Below are positions 24,960-36,312 of a stretch of 64,000 nucleotides of DNA, in pieces. The DNA is taken from the NCBI GenBank assembly GCA_013176395.1, contig JABMLP010000004.1, positions 434,001 to 498,000 on the forward strand. The letters run 5' to 3'. How positions within the stretch are numbered: position 1 is the stretch's first letter; the number at the start of each line of letters is the position of its first letter. The stretch comes from Venturia oleaginea (taxonomy: Eukaryota > Ascomycota > Dothideomycetes > Venturiales > Venturiaceae). The notes under the pieces were generated by a model. It was given only the letters and a program-made list of their open reading frames with translations. It was not told the DNA's origin and ran no database searches. The translations under genes were made by a program, and so were the position numbers.

Positions 24960-25784
24960 CTAGCCTCGCAGGCGTGCGTACATGCCGGGCCTGAGAGAGT
25001 CGACCACAGGTTCATTCGGCTGGCGGAACGTTACCAGCTTACGCAGCCGTTGTGCGTCGAAATCGCGGATGAAGTCCTCATCTAGGCTTCGAGCCTTTTC
25101 CCGCGCGTGGGTGTGGTAGTAATACAGCACACTTTGCAGGTTGTCCCCACGTAGCTTGCTGAGACAGGCAACAGTACAGCCAGTTCGGTGCTTCCCTTTA
25201 TTGCAGTGGATCAACAAAGGGTAATGACTCGGGTCTAAAGCAACGCCGAGAGCTTTGAGCATCGTAGGATTCTCAATCTTGATAGTTTCTTTGTTTGCGG
25301 GGATTGGAACCACGATCTGTTTGATGCCATGCGTTTTCATGAATTCAACAAACTCGGGTGGGAACGGCTCTTCTACCAGCGTCAGGATCGTCTTGAGTTT
25401 CAGACTTCTCAAGAAGCTGAAGTTCTCTGCTTGTGGGAAGGCGCTTCGGTACAGGGCGCCTGGGATAACTGCAGAATAGTTTGCAGGGGCGATGTGGTTG
25501 GTGAGACGAGCGGGCTCTCGTCTAGTCGGCGCAGGTTTGGGGATGATCGCAGCGACTCGCTTGTGGACAGTCTGATCGGGCTCCACTTTCTGGACTTCTT
25601 GCACTTTTGAAAATGTCAATTCAGGGGTATTTTGGTGGAAAAGGCTCCGTTCAGCTCCGCCTGACTCCGAGTGTGCCTGCTTCTTGTTCGGCGAGTCCTC
25701 ATAGTGGGTAGTCATAAATGCCCTTTTCTCTCCCTCCTTCTGAGACTTTTGAGAGTCCTTTCGAACGGACTCTAGAATAGACAT
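24960..25784 (-). CDS. Siw14/Oca-family atypical dual-specificity phosphatase
   Basis: A single exon of 274 residues from the ATG at 25784. The N-terminal 85 residues are polar and variable. The conserved domain starts at PANYSAVIPGALYRSAFPQ, continues with LRSLKLKTILTLVEEPFP and IVVPIPANKETI, and reaches the catalytic P-loop HCNKGKHRTGC, which has the cysteine, the arginine and the extra Lys/His residues seen in Siw14. Yeast Siw14 cleaves the 5-beta phosphate of inositol pyrophosphates, so that activity is inferred; the older annotation of this family is protein tyrosine phosphatase. The C-terminal helix LDEDFIRDFDAQRL agrees with the family. No intron or damage is seen. Confidence 0.9.
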   Translation of the reverse strand: MSILESVRKDSQKSQKEGEKRAFMTTHYEDSPNKKQAHSESGGAERSLFHQNTPELTFSKVQEVQKVEPDQTVHKRVAAIIPKPAPTRREPARLTNHIAPANYSAVIPGALYRSAFPQAENFSFLRSLKLKTILTLVEEPFPPEFVEFMKTHGIKQIVVPIPANKETIKIENPTMLKALGVALDPSHYPLLIHCNKGKHRTGCTVACLSKLRGDNLQSVLYYYHTHAREKARSLDEDFIRDFDAQRLRKLVTFRQPNEPVVDSLRPGMYARLRG

Positions 25785-26552
25785 GGTCGGTATGATCTGT
25801 GAATACTATTTATGACAGAGGTGGTAGTATAGCTATGCGGATTGTTGAATAGTAGTCGTAAGTCGGAAGGCACGGATTCGAATATGAGAAATGTATCCAA
25901 GCTGTCGAAGGGATAAGGGTGCCACCACGAACGTTGGTCGTGTCGCTTTGAGAGCGAGGTCCAAGTCGTTGATATGTCCAAGCGACACCTCAAGTTGTCT
26001 AAGGTGTTTGTAGAACGGGCTGAATGAGGTCGGAGTGTCGGCCTTGAGTGGCTTGTCTGTAGGAAGGTCGATGTAGCAGGTTAGCAGGCGGTCAACCTGC
26101 TGGAGTGTGACTCTGATGGTGTATGTTAGTTAGACTGCATCTTTACGTGGTTTACCTTGAGAAGATGGACCACGCACGGTGAGGTCACCCTAGAGCTCAA
26201 GAAAGACGTTGCGACTGCATGGTGGAAGATAAATTTATATCCATCTGGGGCAACGATTAAGGGTTGTTGTCTGAGCGCAGTGTGCGAGTCTCCGAAAGAC
26301 GCGCTTGATATGGGGGATTGGAATTGTTGTGAGCGGCGGGATTGTTGCTTGCCTGAGTGTAGAGGTTGTTAGAGGGAGAAGTTGTGAAGTAGAGTGAGGA
26401 AGCAATGGAAGACTCGAGTGGAGTGTGGAGAAGAAATATGGCTTCCTTGAGCCAAACTCCGGTCGTTCCCTAGCTTAACAGCGTTGCGATGCATGGATGC
26501 ATGTCTGGCCAAAGGAATTATTTGGAACCTTGGTACGACCCGGGCGTTACTA
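25785..26552. other. Upstream flank of the Siw14-like gene, no gene seen
   Basis: This stretch holds the promoter side of the phosphatase gene and runs to the TA target site of the Tc1/mariner insertion. No coding region is supported. Confidence 0.45.
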
Positions 26553-26637
26553 CAAGTGCTGTGCATGAACGGGCTGACACCCCCCCCTCCTGTCAATTTT
26601 GTCTCAGTCATGAAGCTAGCAAAATGAAGCAGACTTT
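26553..26637 (+). repeat. Left terminal inverted repeat of the Tc1/mariner element
   Basis: It pairs with the reverse complement of 27757-27839; the two differ at only a few positions and in the length of the poly-C run. Confidence 0.93.
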
Positions 26638-26644
26638 GTATACA

Positions 26645-27716
26645 TTACCACTTAGTGTGGCCGCCATTAGCTGCGATAACGGCTTGTACGCGCTCAGGCA
26701 TCTCTTCTATATACTTAATAAAGTCATCTAGCTCAAGTTTAGCCCATTCTTCCTCAAGATACTGTCGTACATCTGCTTCCGAGTACGGAAAGCGCCTCCC
26801 AATTCTATATTTTAACAGCCGCCAGACATTCTCAATTGGGTTGAGATCTGGTGAGTTAGCTGGCCAAGTCATCCTATTAAGGTTGTACTGAGAGTGTACT
26901 GCCTGAGTAAGCCTAGCCAGTATGTACGGAGGCGTTATCTTCCATCAATATTGCTCGAAAGTAGCCTCCTATATGCTTCATCTCGTGAATATGACTATAT
27001 ACCCCTGGCAGAATATGCTCAGAGTATATAGCAGCAGTAACCTTGCCCCAAGCCTTCTCACAAACTACAAGAGGTCCCTTTGTTGTCCCAGAAATACAGC
27101 CATGAGCCATCCAAGAAGAATAACCTCGAAACTTTGGTAATAAGCAAGAAGGTTCATACTTCTCCTCAGGCCTCCTTGTTACGTATATGACGCCAAAGCC
27201 TCCTGTTGTAAAAGATGCCTCGTTTGTCCAGAGGACACGTTTCCACTGCTCAAAGTCCCAATATTCGTGACGTATTGCCCATTGTAGTCTTGCCGCTCGG
27301 TGCGCCTCCGTAAGAAGAGGCTTCTCGACGGCGGTATGGCGGAAGAATCTCTCGCATTTAAAGGCTTGAAAAAGGGTTCTCCGGCAGGCTTGAATACCCT
27401 CAATCGAGGCAATCTGCTCAAGCGGCATTCGTCGGTGTAGAGCATCCTGGGTAGCTCGGTTGATTAGACGGTGGCGGCGGTGGATTGTAAGCATAAATGG
27501 CCTGCCAGGTGGCTTACGAGGAGTATAATAGCCTTCTTGAATACAAAGAATAACCGTAGATCGAGCAAGGCGAAGCTTTCGAGCGATTTGGGTCTTGTTC
27601 CATTCTGCAAGGTGGTATAAGGTGAGGATCTGAGTACGCTCGCGCTCAGAGAGACGTTGGCCTTTCGGCCGCTCAGGATCACGAAATGATTGACGGTTCT
27701 TATGCTTGCCAGGCAT
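26645..27716 (-). pseudogene. Tc1/mariner transposase, frameshifted, catalytic Asp lost
   Basis: The frame opens at ATG 27716 (MPGKHKNRQSF) with a basic start and a helix-turn-helix region (SERERTQILTLYHLAEWNKT, then IARKLRLARSTV). The DDE domain has WKRVLWTNEASF, where the family has Asp in place of this Asn, then ILMEDNASVHTG with the second Asp, and finally SPDLNPIENVWRLLK with the third site. After HTG (about 26916) the frame ends in TAG; the rest (LTQAVHSQYNLNRMTWPAN) continues one base out of phase, fitting a single inserted G. Thus two separate lesions disable the protein. The C-terminal frame runs to 26645. Confidence 0.92.
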
Positions 27717-27756
27717 TTGAAGCTGTATAATGAAGAATATGAGGTGATAGTAAAGG

Positions 27757-27839
27757 TAGAGTCTGCTTTATTTTGCTAGGTTCATGACTGAGACAAGATT
27801 GACAGGGGGGGGTGTCAGCCCGTTCATGCACAGCACTTG
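27757..27839 (-). repeat. Right terminal inverted repeat of the Tc1/mariner element
   Basis: Reverse complement of the left repeat at 26553-26637. It ends in GCACTTG followed by the TA target site. Confidence 0.93.
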
Positions 27840-27841
27840 TA

Positions 27842-28361
27842 ACAACTGCTACTAATGATGGTTCGGCTGAGAGAAATCCTACTATGACGACGGCACCGAT
27901 GACAAACAGATCCAGAATCAACATCAGGTATATTTCCCCCATCAATTCAGGCCCACGCCCGCTCAATTGCACCACCAACTACCTCACCAACTACCTCACC
28001 CACTGCCTGTTGCCTGGCTGCCTGGTTATCTGCAAACACCCCACGTCGTGTGACAAGCTACCCCTTGGGGAGGGTCAAGGCCGGGGCTTGCTTCTCCAGT
28101 GTGGCCGTGTGGCGTCGGGTTCGCAGACAAGATATAGCATATTGCAGGCATTAATACACCTCCATTCACATGCCAAATCAAAACTCTCCTCTCAAACCTC
28201 TACACCAACAGTATTGCCGTGAACAACGTCCGTATCCTCGTCTCACCACTCGACAGAGGCACTACTAAGAGGCTGCTTGCCCTCTGAGCCGTCTCCTGAG
28301 CCTTCTCCGCCATCGTACCACCCCTATACTCCTCCACAGTTTGTTCTCCACCTTCGAAAGA
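27842..28361. other. Promoter side of the DUF3984-like gene
   Basis: It has no coding region of its own. The sequence from 28180 to 28361 is rich in pyrimidines, as is common just upstream of fungal start codons. Confidence 0.45.
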
Positions 28362-29468
28362 ATGGAACGGCCTTCCTCGCGACGTTCGCGGCGCTCATTC
28401 CCCAACCTGCAGCATCTCTCCTTAGCACCGCTCAGCTCCCGCTTTCCAATTGACGACGATGGCTACGAACAAAATGCACAGGATGTCAGCGTGTCTGCGT
28501 CTTCCTACATACAGGGCAAATCTGAACCCACGACTCCCAGCATCCTCTCCCGAAGTCACAGTCGACAGCGCAAGGGCAAGAAACTCTCCAGTCACGAGTC
28601 TCCATACGCACCGAACCTGGATATGGCAAACCAGATGATAAACTCCAAAAGTACAAGCGCATTGTTGATACAGGGACAAAAGCACTCCTCTCGGCAGTCC
28701 ACGGGCGCTCACTCCCCGGTCGCTGCGCGACATGCCAAGAACCCCTCTCAACTTGACGACGAATGGATGCATCGTGCGGGTCTAGCCATTGCATCTGAAA
28801 TGCGGCAGACGAAGGGTCAGGCATGGATCGTCTCTCGTGACAGCAGCACCTCACTCGTGGACCAATCTGCTACAGAGCATAGCTATACGCACGACCACCT
28901 CTTCGCGGCCCGATCTGGACCACACTTCGGTGATTTCGAGGATGGCTTTGTGACACCAAAGTTCTCGCGGAACCCAAGTGCAAAGACCAGTCGGAGAGGC
29001 AGCAGAGTGGGCAGCAAAATGGATTTCATGACACCTATGGACGCACGTACACCAGCACAATGGATAGCTGATGGATACTTTGATAATGTAGATACTGCAG
29101 AGCCAGACTTTGTTGACATGGAAGACGAAGGTGCCGATGATGAAGATGAGGTTTCACGACTGGCAAAACAGAAGGGATCTGGACTGAGCGGACTTGTGGA
29201 CAGGCTGGTTGGGTTCTCTTTATTCAATGTTGATGAGGACGCTGAAACAGAGGAGGATGACGAGCCTGAAGAGACAGCTGAGCAGGTTGCTAAGCGAAAG
29301 CAATTGGAGAAGCAGCGAAGAAGAGCGCAGTTGGAGAGAGCTGCAAGTAGTTCCGCAATTGCAACGAGTCGAGCTGAGACAGTGCAGCCTCCTCAGCCTC
29401 AAGGCGAAGAGGGTGTTTGGCAAGACGCTGCCTGGCTTTTGAGCGTTGCCTCAAAGGTTTTGTATTAG
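28362..29468 (+). CDS. Fungal protein of unknown function, DUF3984-like
   Basis: A single exon of 368 residues from ATG 28362 (MERPSSRRSRRSFPNLQ). The opening segment LAPLSSRFPIDDDGYE followed by SYIQGKSEPTTPSILSRSHS, then DDEWMHRAGLAIASEMRQTK and GQAWIVSRDSSTSLV, match my memory of the fungal DUF3984 family; no function is known to me. The middle (residues 195-250) has FVTPKFSRNPS and MTPMDARTPAQWIADGYFD. The C-terminal third is acidic (DEGADDEDEVS, ETEEDDEPEETAEQ), then a charged coiled-coil-like stretch KRKQLEKQRRRAQLERA, and it ends WQDAAWLLSVASKVLY. There is no signal peptide or membrane segment. A soluble regulatory or scaffold role is only a guess. Confidence 0.85.
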   Translation: MERPSSRRSRRSFPNLQHLSLAPLSSRFPIDDDGYEQNAQDVSVSASSYIQGKSEPTTPSILSRSHSRQRKGKKLSSHESPYAPNLDMANQMINSKSTSALLIQGQKHSSRQSTGAHSPVAARHAKNPSQLDDEWMHRAGLAIASEMRQTKGQAWIVSRDSSTSLVDQSATEHSYTHDHLFAARSGPHFGDFEDGFVTPKFSRNPSAKTSRRGSRVGSKMDFMTPMDARTPAQWIADGYFDNVDTAEPDFVDMEDEGADDEDEVSRLAKQKGSGLSGLVDRLVGFSLFNVDEDAETEEDDEPEETAEQVAKRKQLEKQRRRAQLERAASSSAIATSRAETVQPPQPQGEEGVWQDAAWLLSVASKVLY

Positions 29469-29728
29469 CAGGTAATTCTTGTTGCTAGATACGTAGGTCG
29501 TGATAATTCTCAGCGTGCGGTTGTCGTTGATATTCCTCTTCTCCCTCCAGCTCTTACATATCGCCCGCGAGGTTGGGGTTGAGAATGTTCGCTGCTTCCC
29601 TTTTCGGGAGCTACAGTCGTGCCTTCTCTTTTCACAGTAATATCTCCACCAGGTATCTTTTCAACCTCATTCATTTCAATCCCTTCTCTCAGAATCTCAC
29701 TTTCCACATAAGCACAAATGCGGCCTTC

Positions 29729-31560
29729 ATGTCGGCAGAGCTTGATTTGGGCAAGTTGCACCTCACGGTTGCAAAATCAGAGTTCGAAGTGCGGTCCACC
29801 ACAACCGCCTTCTTCTCTCGGCCCGAAACCCAAGACAGCGCATCAGCGGGACTTAAATTGGATCTGCACACACTTGAGCGCAGCTGGATACAACGCGGTT
29901 CTGGTTTACAACTCCAGATCCAAGTATTGGTAGAAGGAAAGCCTCTTGACCCAGCCCATTTACAGAGTCTCAACAGCATCATCTGCAGAGCAGAGGTATG
30001 CACTCTTTTCTGTTGCTCATTCTTGGCTGACCATGATAGTTATGGCCACAACTGGGCCTCAAAGCGTCGTCAGTGACCTCAACACAGGACCTGTCAGAAT
30101 GCCCTGGCAATGAGACAGTTGCAATCACTCTGTCGTACGATGTGCGCTCGGGAGAACAACCCAAAGACACTGTTCACCTCCTTTGCTACACCATTCCAGC
30201 CACTGATGTCGCACCGCCTGCCGGCTTCAGGGTACTAGGACTGGACGTGGTGCGATTAGAGCTGGACATCGAAAGGAAGGCCGCAAAGAAGAAAAAGAAG
30301 CAAAGGCAGCAACCGAAGACCGTCCAAAACGAAGATCACCAGGCAAAAGAGACTACCTTGCATCAATCAAGTATGCTGTTTGAACCATCGCTTCTGATGG
30401 CCACTCACGAAGGTGCCATTTCACCAGAACTTCCAACCGACTCTGGCTACGAGTCGCTCTTCAGTACGCAAACAAGCCATGGTGGAGGGCAAGATGAGAT
30501 GCTGCTGACAGGCGTTGAATCCATTGAATCCATTGAAGATGATCAGGATGACATGCTTGATGTTCCTGTGGCCTCGACTCCTTCCCGCATTGGGTCATAC
30601 TCAGAAATATACACACCTAGCGAACTTGCACCAGTCCCGGTGCCTGACAACAAAGCGAAGAAACGTTCAGCTAGTACCCACGACGTGAGCGTTGAGGTAA
30701 AGCCTCTAGTGATATTGCCCGAATGTATCACCTCCCTAGTTGACGCTGTGCTGCGGCTGAGCATCGAGGAGAAACCATGGCGGCTGCGACAAGGACTTCG
30801 TGTCAGGAGCAACAGTATGTTGTCACGATTGAGTGACGTCTCTCCGGGGCTATGGAGTCCTGGATACTTGCAGGTATGTACGTATCTAGTTCAAGGATAC
30901 CGACCAAGGCTTACTACTGCACAGGAGGTGTCGACTCGTGCACCACTTCTTCCCACTGTCGCCCACGCTCTGTCTCACTCCATCTACACCAATGCGAGAT
31001 CACCTGCTTTGAAGACGAAATTGCAAACAATATTATACTATGGCGTTGAAAATGACGCTGATGGCGAGGTGGACGGAGAGGTGACAACTTATGGAAGAAA
31101 TGAGATATCTCCGAAGACTCGGTTCGAGCTCATGTCAGCGTTGTTGTGGCAAGCCATGCAGAAAAGGCTTTATCGCCCTGATGCCACTCGTCGATTGAAA
31201 AGCCTAACGCAAGGAATCGAGGTATCGGACGAGCCTGAGGAAGACAATGAGGGGCTGTTCCCTCAAACTGGTGATGATGCGAATGACAAGCGCTACGATA
31301 ATGACTTCATGTTCGACACTGATGGAGAGGAGGATGTGATAGACTACGAAGATGTTGAGGAAGATTTCGAACACGAAATTCTATTTGAGACTACACATTG
31401 CATGAGCACGGTCGCGGAAGGGGATGAAGATGATATATTTTTGCAGGATCATACGCCTGTCGAGGGAAATGTAGATGAGCATGAGGATCTTTTCGGAGGA
31501 GGTGGGACCACCATGGTTCTAGACGAGGATGATATATTATTACAGGATCTTGATGGATGA
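29729..31560 (+). CDS. Uncharacterised acidic fungal protein
   Basis: I do not recognise this protein. Exons 29729-29995, 30040-30873 and 30925-31560 give 578 residues. Intron 1 is 44 bp. Intron 2 is 51 bp with GTATGT and TACTGCACAG borders; it has no in-frame stop, so it could also be retained as 17 extra codons. The start MSAELDLGKLHLTVAKSEF was chosen as the nearest ATG with a sensible context, though another in-frame ATG lies at 29585. A Lys-rich run (AAKKKKKQRQQ) at about residue 170 could be a nuclear signal. The central part (PLVILPECITSLVDAVLRLS) and the segment around TRFELMSALLWQAMQKRLYR look folded and helical, and the last 100 residues are strongly acidic with three DDI(F/L)LQD-like motifs, the last at the C-terminus. 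It follows the DUF3984-like gene on the same strand by 260 bp. Confidence 0.75.
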
Positions 31561-33708
31561 TGGAGATGTGGTTGGTGTTACTTGGTGTCAAACTGCTGGC
31601 GGCATGGAAATACGGCGAGGCTTCGAGGGGTTCGAGTGATGGAATCGGAGGAAGTGGGAAAATTGGAGTTTGGGTTCAACGGACGATAAGGGGAAGGGGT
31701 CTCGAAAAACGGTTCCCGTAGAAGTAGTTCGTACAGTACATCAGCCTCGAGCTTATCGATATGTCACTGGTACTCATTCTTCGCGCGTCTGACTCGTGCC
31801 CACGGCAACTCGCAGGGTGGCCAGATTGGGGGTAGATCTGAGCGAGCGGGCAGATCAAGCGCGGACACCTCCGTCTACAGGGATGGAAAAGATAGTTCCG
31901 GTTCTTTGGAAATGCATCAACTTGCTTTTTTGATGTCGGTCAGTTTAGCTCTGCCAATCATTCTGGAGAGTTGCTTTCCTTTCCCAACCGAGCGGAGAAT
32001 TTGTGCCCGGCGTTCTGATGGAGATGTGATGTGTAATAGGTGAGAGAAAGCATCTGATGTTTGCATGGGACGAGGAGACTACTACAAATGGCGATGATGG
32101 TGATTGTATTCCGGTCGACTCTGTTGCGAGATGGGAAACCAATGTTGGCCAGTACCACGGTTCAACGCTGCTGTCAAAACATTGTTCTGCAGCTTGGTAG
32201 AGCCGTCTAGCACCTCAGACCGACGGTGGTTTTTATGAGAGTCAGGGTGCTTCGGTGGCAGACTAGAGGTAACTCGATGTTTTGACAGCGGAGGAAACGC
32301 TCTGGTGTTTCGCTCTGGTGTTTCGTTCTGCCTGTTGGTCCCCAGATTCTGCACTATGAGTTGTCATGAGGTTGCCTCAGAAGTCAGAAGTTGGCGGTGG
32401 ACTGAGATTTGTCGGCAAAGGTAGCTTGATCTGAAGTAGGAATTTCCCGAAGACCATGTCGATTCGTCCCAGAGGCCTGGGTTGACGCGAGCCGTGACCC
32501 AGCCCAACCCCAGCCCCTGACTCCCTGAGGAACTCTGCACCGGCCCAAGCTCTTCCGAAAGAGATGGGAGCCAGGGATAATCGATCCAATCATCAGAAGA
32601 CTGACGATGAATCCGGAGTGGTATCACGCCAGCAGCCGGCACCGATAACACCGTGCACAGCTACCCATCGCTATCGGAATCGCATCTCATCTCATACTCC
32701 ATACACGCCATACACGCCATGACTTGGACTAAAAGCAAACTCGACATCCCGCAGAGGTCCCCTCTGTCTCGGTCGGCGCCAAACATCTGTTACGATTCAA
32801 GATCCAAGATCCAAGATGGCCCAAAAGCGGGATGCACTCAGCTCCTGCATCCAATCACGCTTGGCTTCAATCCGTTCGTTACACCTATTCGTCCACACGT
32901 CGCCCAAAGACTGTCCTGAGTCAGCGGGACTGGCCATGGATGGGCCTTGCCCATGAGTGGGTTAGCTACTGTTCAGACCATCCCCTGTTCATACCATCGC
33001 TGGCTTTGGTGGTTGACCTGATCGCCCTCGATATCCTGCAGGTGGCGTAACGCTGCTGAAAGTCCGTCTTCTTGCTGCAAGCAGCTCCGCTTTTTGTCGA
33101 AGCTTTCCTTCCTACCCTCATCAACTCCTTTCGCGCTGCTTTGAATTGGTTTCGCATATTCACTCTTATCTTCGGTCATATACGTCGCATCATTCAAGTC
33201 ACAGGGACGGTTACCAGCTCATGTTGTACAGTAACAAGACGTAGCACCACATCTTTACCCTATCCCCTGTTCCTCCAAGAGTCGTCGTCGGATCGATATC
33301 TTTGCTTCTCCCACCTTGTCGACAACTACACACGAATTGGACCATCCAACGCGAGGACCGGCTGCCTTTGCTGGGAGGAGAGAATCTGCAGCCACGACCA
33401 AAATTCACTATCAGGTGCCAGTCAATATCAATCTTTGGATCGCCAGCCATTGGAGCATGCAAAGGGTGGAATAAGCGTTTCGAGGTGGGGTGAAGCAATA
33501 TTCTCCGACTTTCGCATTCTTGGGGCATTCTCGCAGGCGAAAGGCTGAAACCGGATATCCACGACATTCATTTTGCGCGGTAGGGCTGAAGTTATCGAAC
33601 TGGATCGCTCCTGGGGATACAACTGCAATTGGCGGAAGATCTGAGCCTCGCGAAGGAAATCCAAATTCTCTGTCAGCAGCTTTTTCCAAAGGCTGGCCTT
33701 TAGCAATT
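31561..33708. other. Intergenic stretch and 5' region of the MHYT gene
   Basis: No domain-bearing frame is seen. The plus-strand frame upstream of 33709 is open from 33490 without a clear role and is probably leader sequence. Confidence 0.45.
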
Positions 33709-36312
33709 ATGGCAACAACCACGGCATCTTCGACGGGCAATATATCTGGCTACTCGAAAGGTACGCAAGTGCCCTTCCACTTCCAATCAGGAGTCATTAT
33801 CGCATCATACTTTGTCAGCTTGGTTGGATCCATAACGACGGTTGAATTGCTGCACAGGAAAAGAGAAGGAAAAGGATGGACATCATGGTATGATTCGCGC
33901 TGAGAATTGCTAACGATGTGTCTAACATCTTGCAGGCTTCAACAACTCGCGATTGCAGTGTCTTTTGGCTTGGTTGCTATATGGTGTATGCATTTCGTTG
34001 GCAATCGAGCAATCGTTCTTGGGAATGGAGAGAAAGAGCTGCAACTGTATTACAACCCCGGCTTCACCACCCTCTCCGTCTTCCTCCCCATCGTCTTCCT
34101 CTTTCTCGGCTTCACAACGGTCGAGTTACGGCAACCTGGACAACCATTCTTTTGGCCCTCTCTCGTGTTTGCGGGAATCGTCGCGGGCCTAGCCATCACT
34201 GGCATGCATTACGTGGGAAATTTCGGTATCAACAATTACAGCCTCGAAAATCCTCCTCAATTCGTCGTGGGCGCTGGACTGATTGCAGTATCTGCCTGCT
34301 GTGCTGCTCTGGCACTGTTCTTCTACTTCAAGGGTAAATGGATCAACAGTTTGCCGCGCCGAATAGTGTGTGCCTCTTTATTAGCAGGTGCTGTGTCTGG
34401 TATGCATTGGACCGCGTCTGTGGGCACAAAATACAAGCTTTCACATATTCGCGATAACCATTCAGGCATCTCGAGAGACACCAACTTGATCGTCGCTATC
34501 GTATTGGTAAGTACGACCCAGCTCGGCCTTTGGCATCGCACTAACAATTCGCAGAGCTTGCTGGCATGTATGGTATGCTTTGCCTTTGGTATACTCACTC
34601 AACGCCGCAAGAAGCAACTCGCAGATCGCGCACAGCACGTCATGCTTGCCTCTGTCACATTTGACCCCGATGGAAAGCTCTTGGTCACACAAGAAGGAAT
34701 ATTGCCGGCGCAGAAAGTCACGAAGCAATACAATCAACGATCCTTCGATGACGAGTTCAACACTGCCCACCCAGTGTTCCAATGGTTGTTCCGCGTCACC
34801 TTCAATTGGCCAGGCGTCGCCGATTTGATTCCAGGAATGCGAAGTCACTTGCGAACTATTGGTGCCACCAGTAAGGATCCAACTCGACCGATGACCCCTA
34901 ACTCAGAGTCTGCTTTCGCGGATGACTCCAACAGCAATGAAGATTATTCAATCATCTTCCGAGAACATTTCTGCGTTGCCGCATTCGAGCTGGCCGGCCA
35001 CCTAGGGACATCGATCCAAGAACTTGGAGTACTGTACAATGGTATTATGATGACGGGCAGTTTGGCTGCTGAATTTCAAGTAAAGAAGAACTTGCGAGGC
35101 CCATCAAAAGCAGGATTTCCTCTAGACGTTGAAGCCGGCCTCGTTCTACCCACCATGTTTGGAAGTGGGCAGCTTCTTTTCCTGGTGCGGACTGTCGACA
35201 AAGCAGCAGCGCTGAAGCTCATGACCTCTGGTTACCGTTTCGCTCAGCCAACTCACGTTGGAGACATAATTGCAAGAAGCATGCGGGTCCCACATAATGA
35301 AATGTTGAGCACGATCTCCAACTTGCAAGCTTATAGCAAGCAAAATCTCCTACCACTGGAAGAACCGGGATACTGCACATACCTTGCATGTTACGCCATG
35401 CGAGCAGCCGTCAACAAGGCTAACAGCAGTTGGGAGGTCCTTGTCGCACAGGAGAACCCCTTCCAGCTACCACAGGTAGAGCTCACCCGGAATCCTCTGA
35501 AACCATGGCAACAAAAGATCCTCCATCGCCTCGATGGACTGTCGGCAAATCAATGCCTATCGTGGCTCAACAATAAAGCATCCGAATGCTCTCCTGCAGA
35601 TGACAAAGAATTCCTTGAACTCCTCCTGGACCAAGTCACAGCTCTTACAATTGGAGTTCCAGAGCCATTCTTCGGCCAAGCAGTATTCTCATCCAAAGCC
35701 GTCCATCTCCACGGTAACAACAACGGAACGCCCATCAACGTGTACGCCTTCTGCATCATCCCCGACGTCCACGCCTCTTCACTCAAAAGCAAAAACAAGC
35801 TCACTTATATACCCCTCTCTTTCTTCCAATGTTTCCAACGGATATACAAGGGCTCGCCCGACCATGCCATCCTCACCCGCAAGATCCATCGAGAATTTGG
35901 TGCCATCGTCAATGCTAGAGGTATTAAAACAACAGAATACTCACCCACAACCTCCAACCGCGATTCCGTCGCTTCGTCAGTACCAAATTCAGCGTCGCGG
36001 CCGAAACGTCGGCAATGGTCATTCATCAAGACCTCGGAATCACCACCGACGCGTCCAACATCGGAAATCAAACCCGACTTTGCATCCGACAATGGCTTAA
36101 CAGATGAAAGCCAGGCGCCTGGTACCGCACAGCCTTTTGGTGGTATCATGGTATCTAGTGATACCACTGTTGAGGTTTCGGCGAAACAGGAATCGACGTT
36201 GGAGTTGCAGGAGATGGGTTTGAAGACGGAGGCTGGGGTTGGGGCTAGTGAGCAGCCGACGTTTGTTGACGAGCTTTTCCAGATTGCGAGTCAAAAGTGG
36301 AGACAATATTAG
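33709..36312 (+). CDS. MHYT-domain membrane protein with large cytosolic region
   Basis: Exons 33709-33887, 33936-34506 and 34555-36312 give 835 residues; both introns are 48 bp, and the second has GTAAGT, CACTAAC and GCAG signals but no in-frame stop. Residues 1-270 hold about seven membrane helices with the three MHYT repeats: WCMHFVGNRA, ITGMHYVGNFGI and SGMHWTASVGT, each with the Met and His proposed to bind copper in bacterial MHYT proteins. A basic loop (TQRRKKQLADRAQ) then leads to a soluble region of about 550 residues containing HFCVAAFELAGHLGTSIQEL and conserved-looking stretches but no GGDEF, EAL or kinase motif. A gas or redox sensing role is an inference from the bacterial family. 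The C-terminus is Ser/Thr/Pro-rich. Confidence 0.9.

Larger units (their letters stand above)
26553..27839 (-). mobile_element. Tc1/mariner DNA transposon copy, complete ends, inactive
   Basis: The 1287-bp element is bounded by inverted repeats starting CAAGTGCTGTGCATGAACGG on both ends and flanked by TA on each side (26551-26552 and 27840-27841), the target duplication expected for this superfamily. The repeats match for about 83 bp with a few substitutions and a small length difference in the poly-C run, so this is a fairly recent insertion. It carries one transposase frame on the minus strand. It lies about 520 bp upstream of the DUF3984-like gene. Confidence 0.95.
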
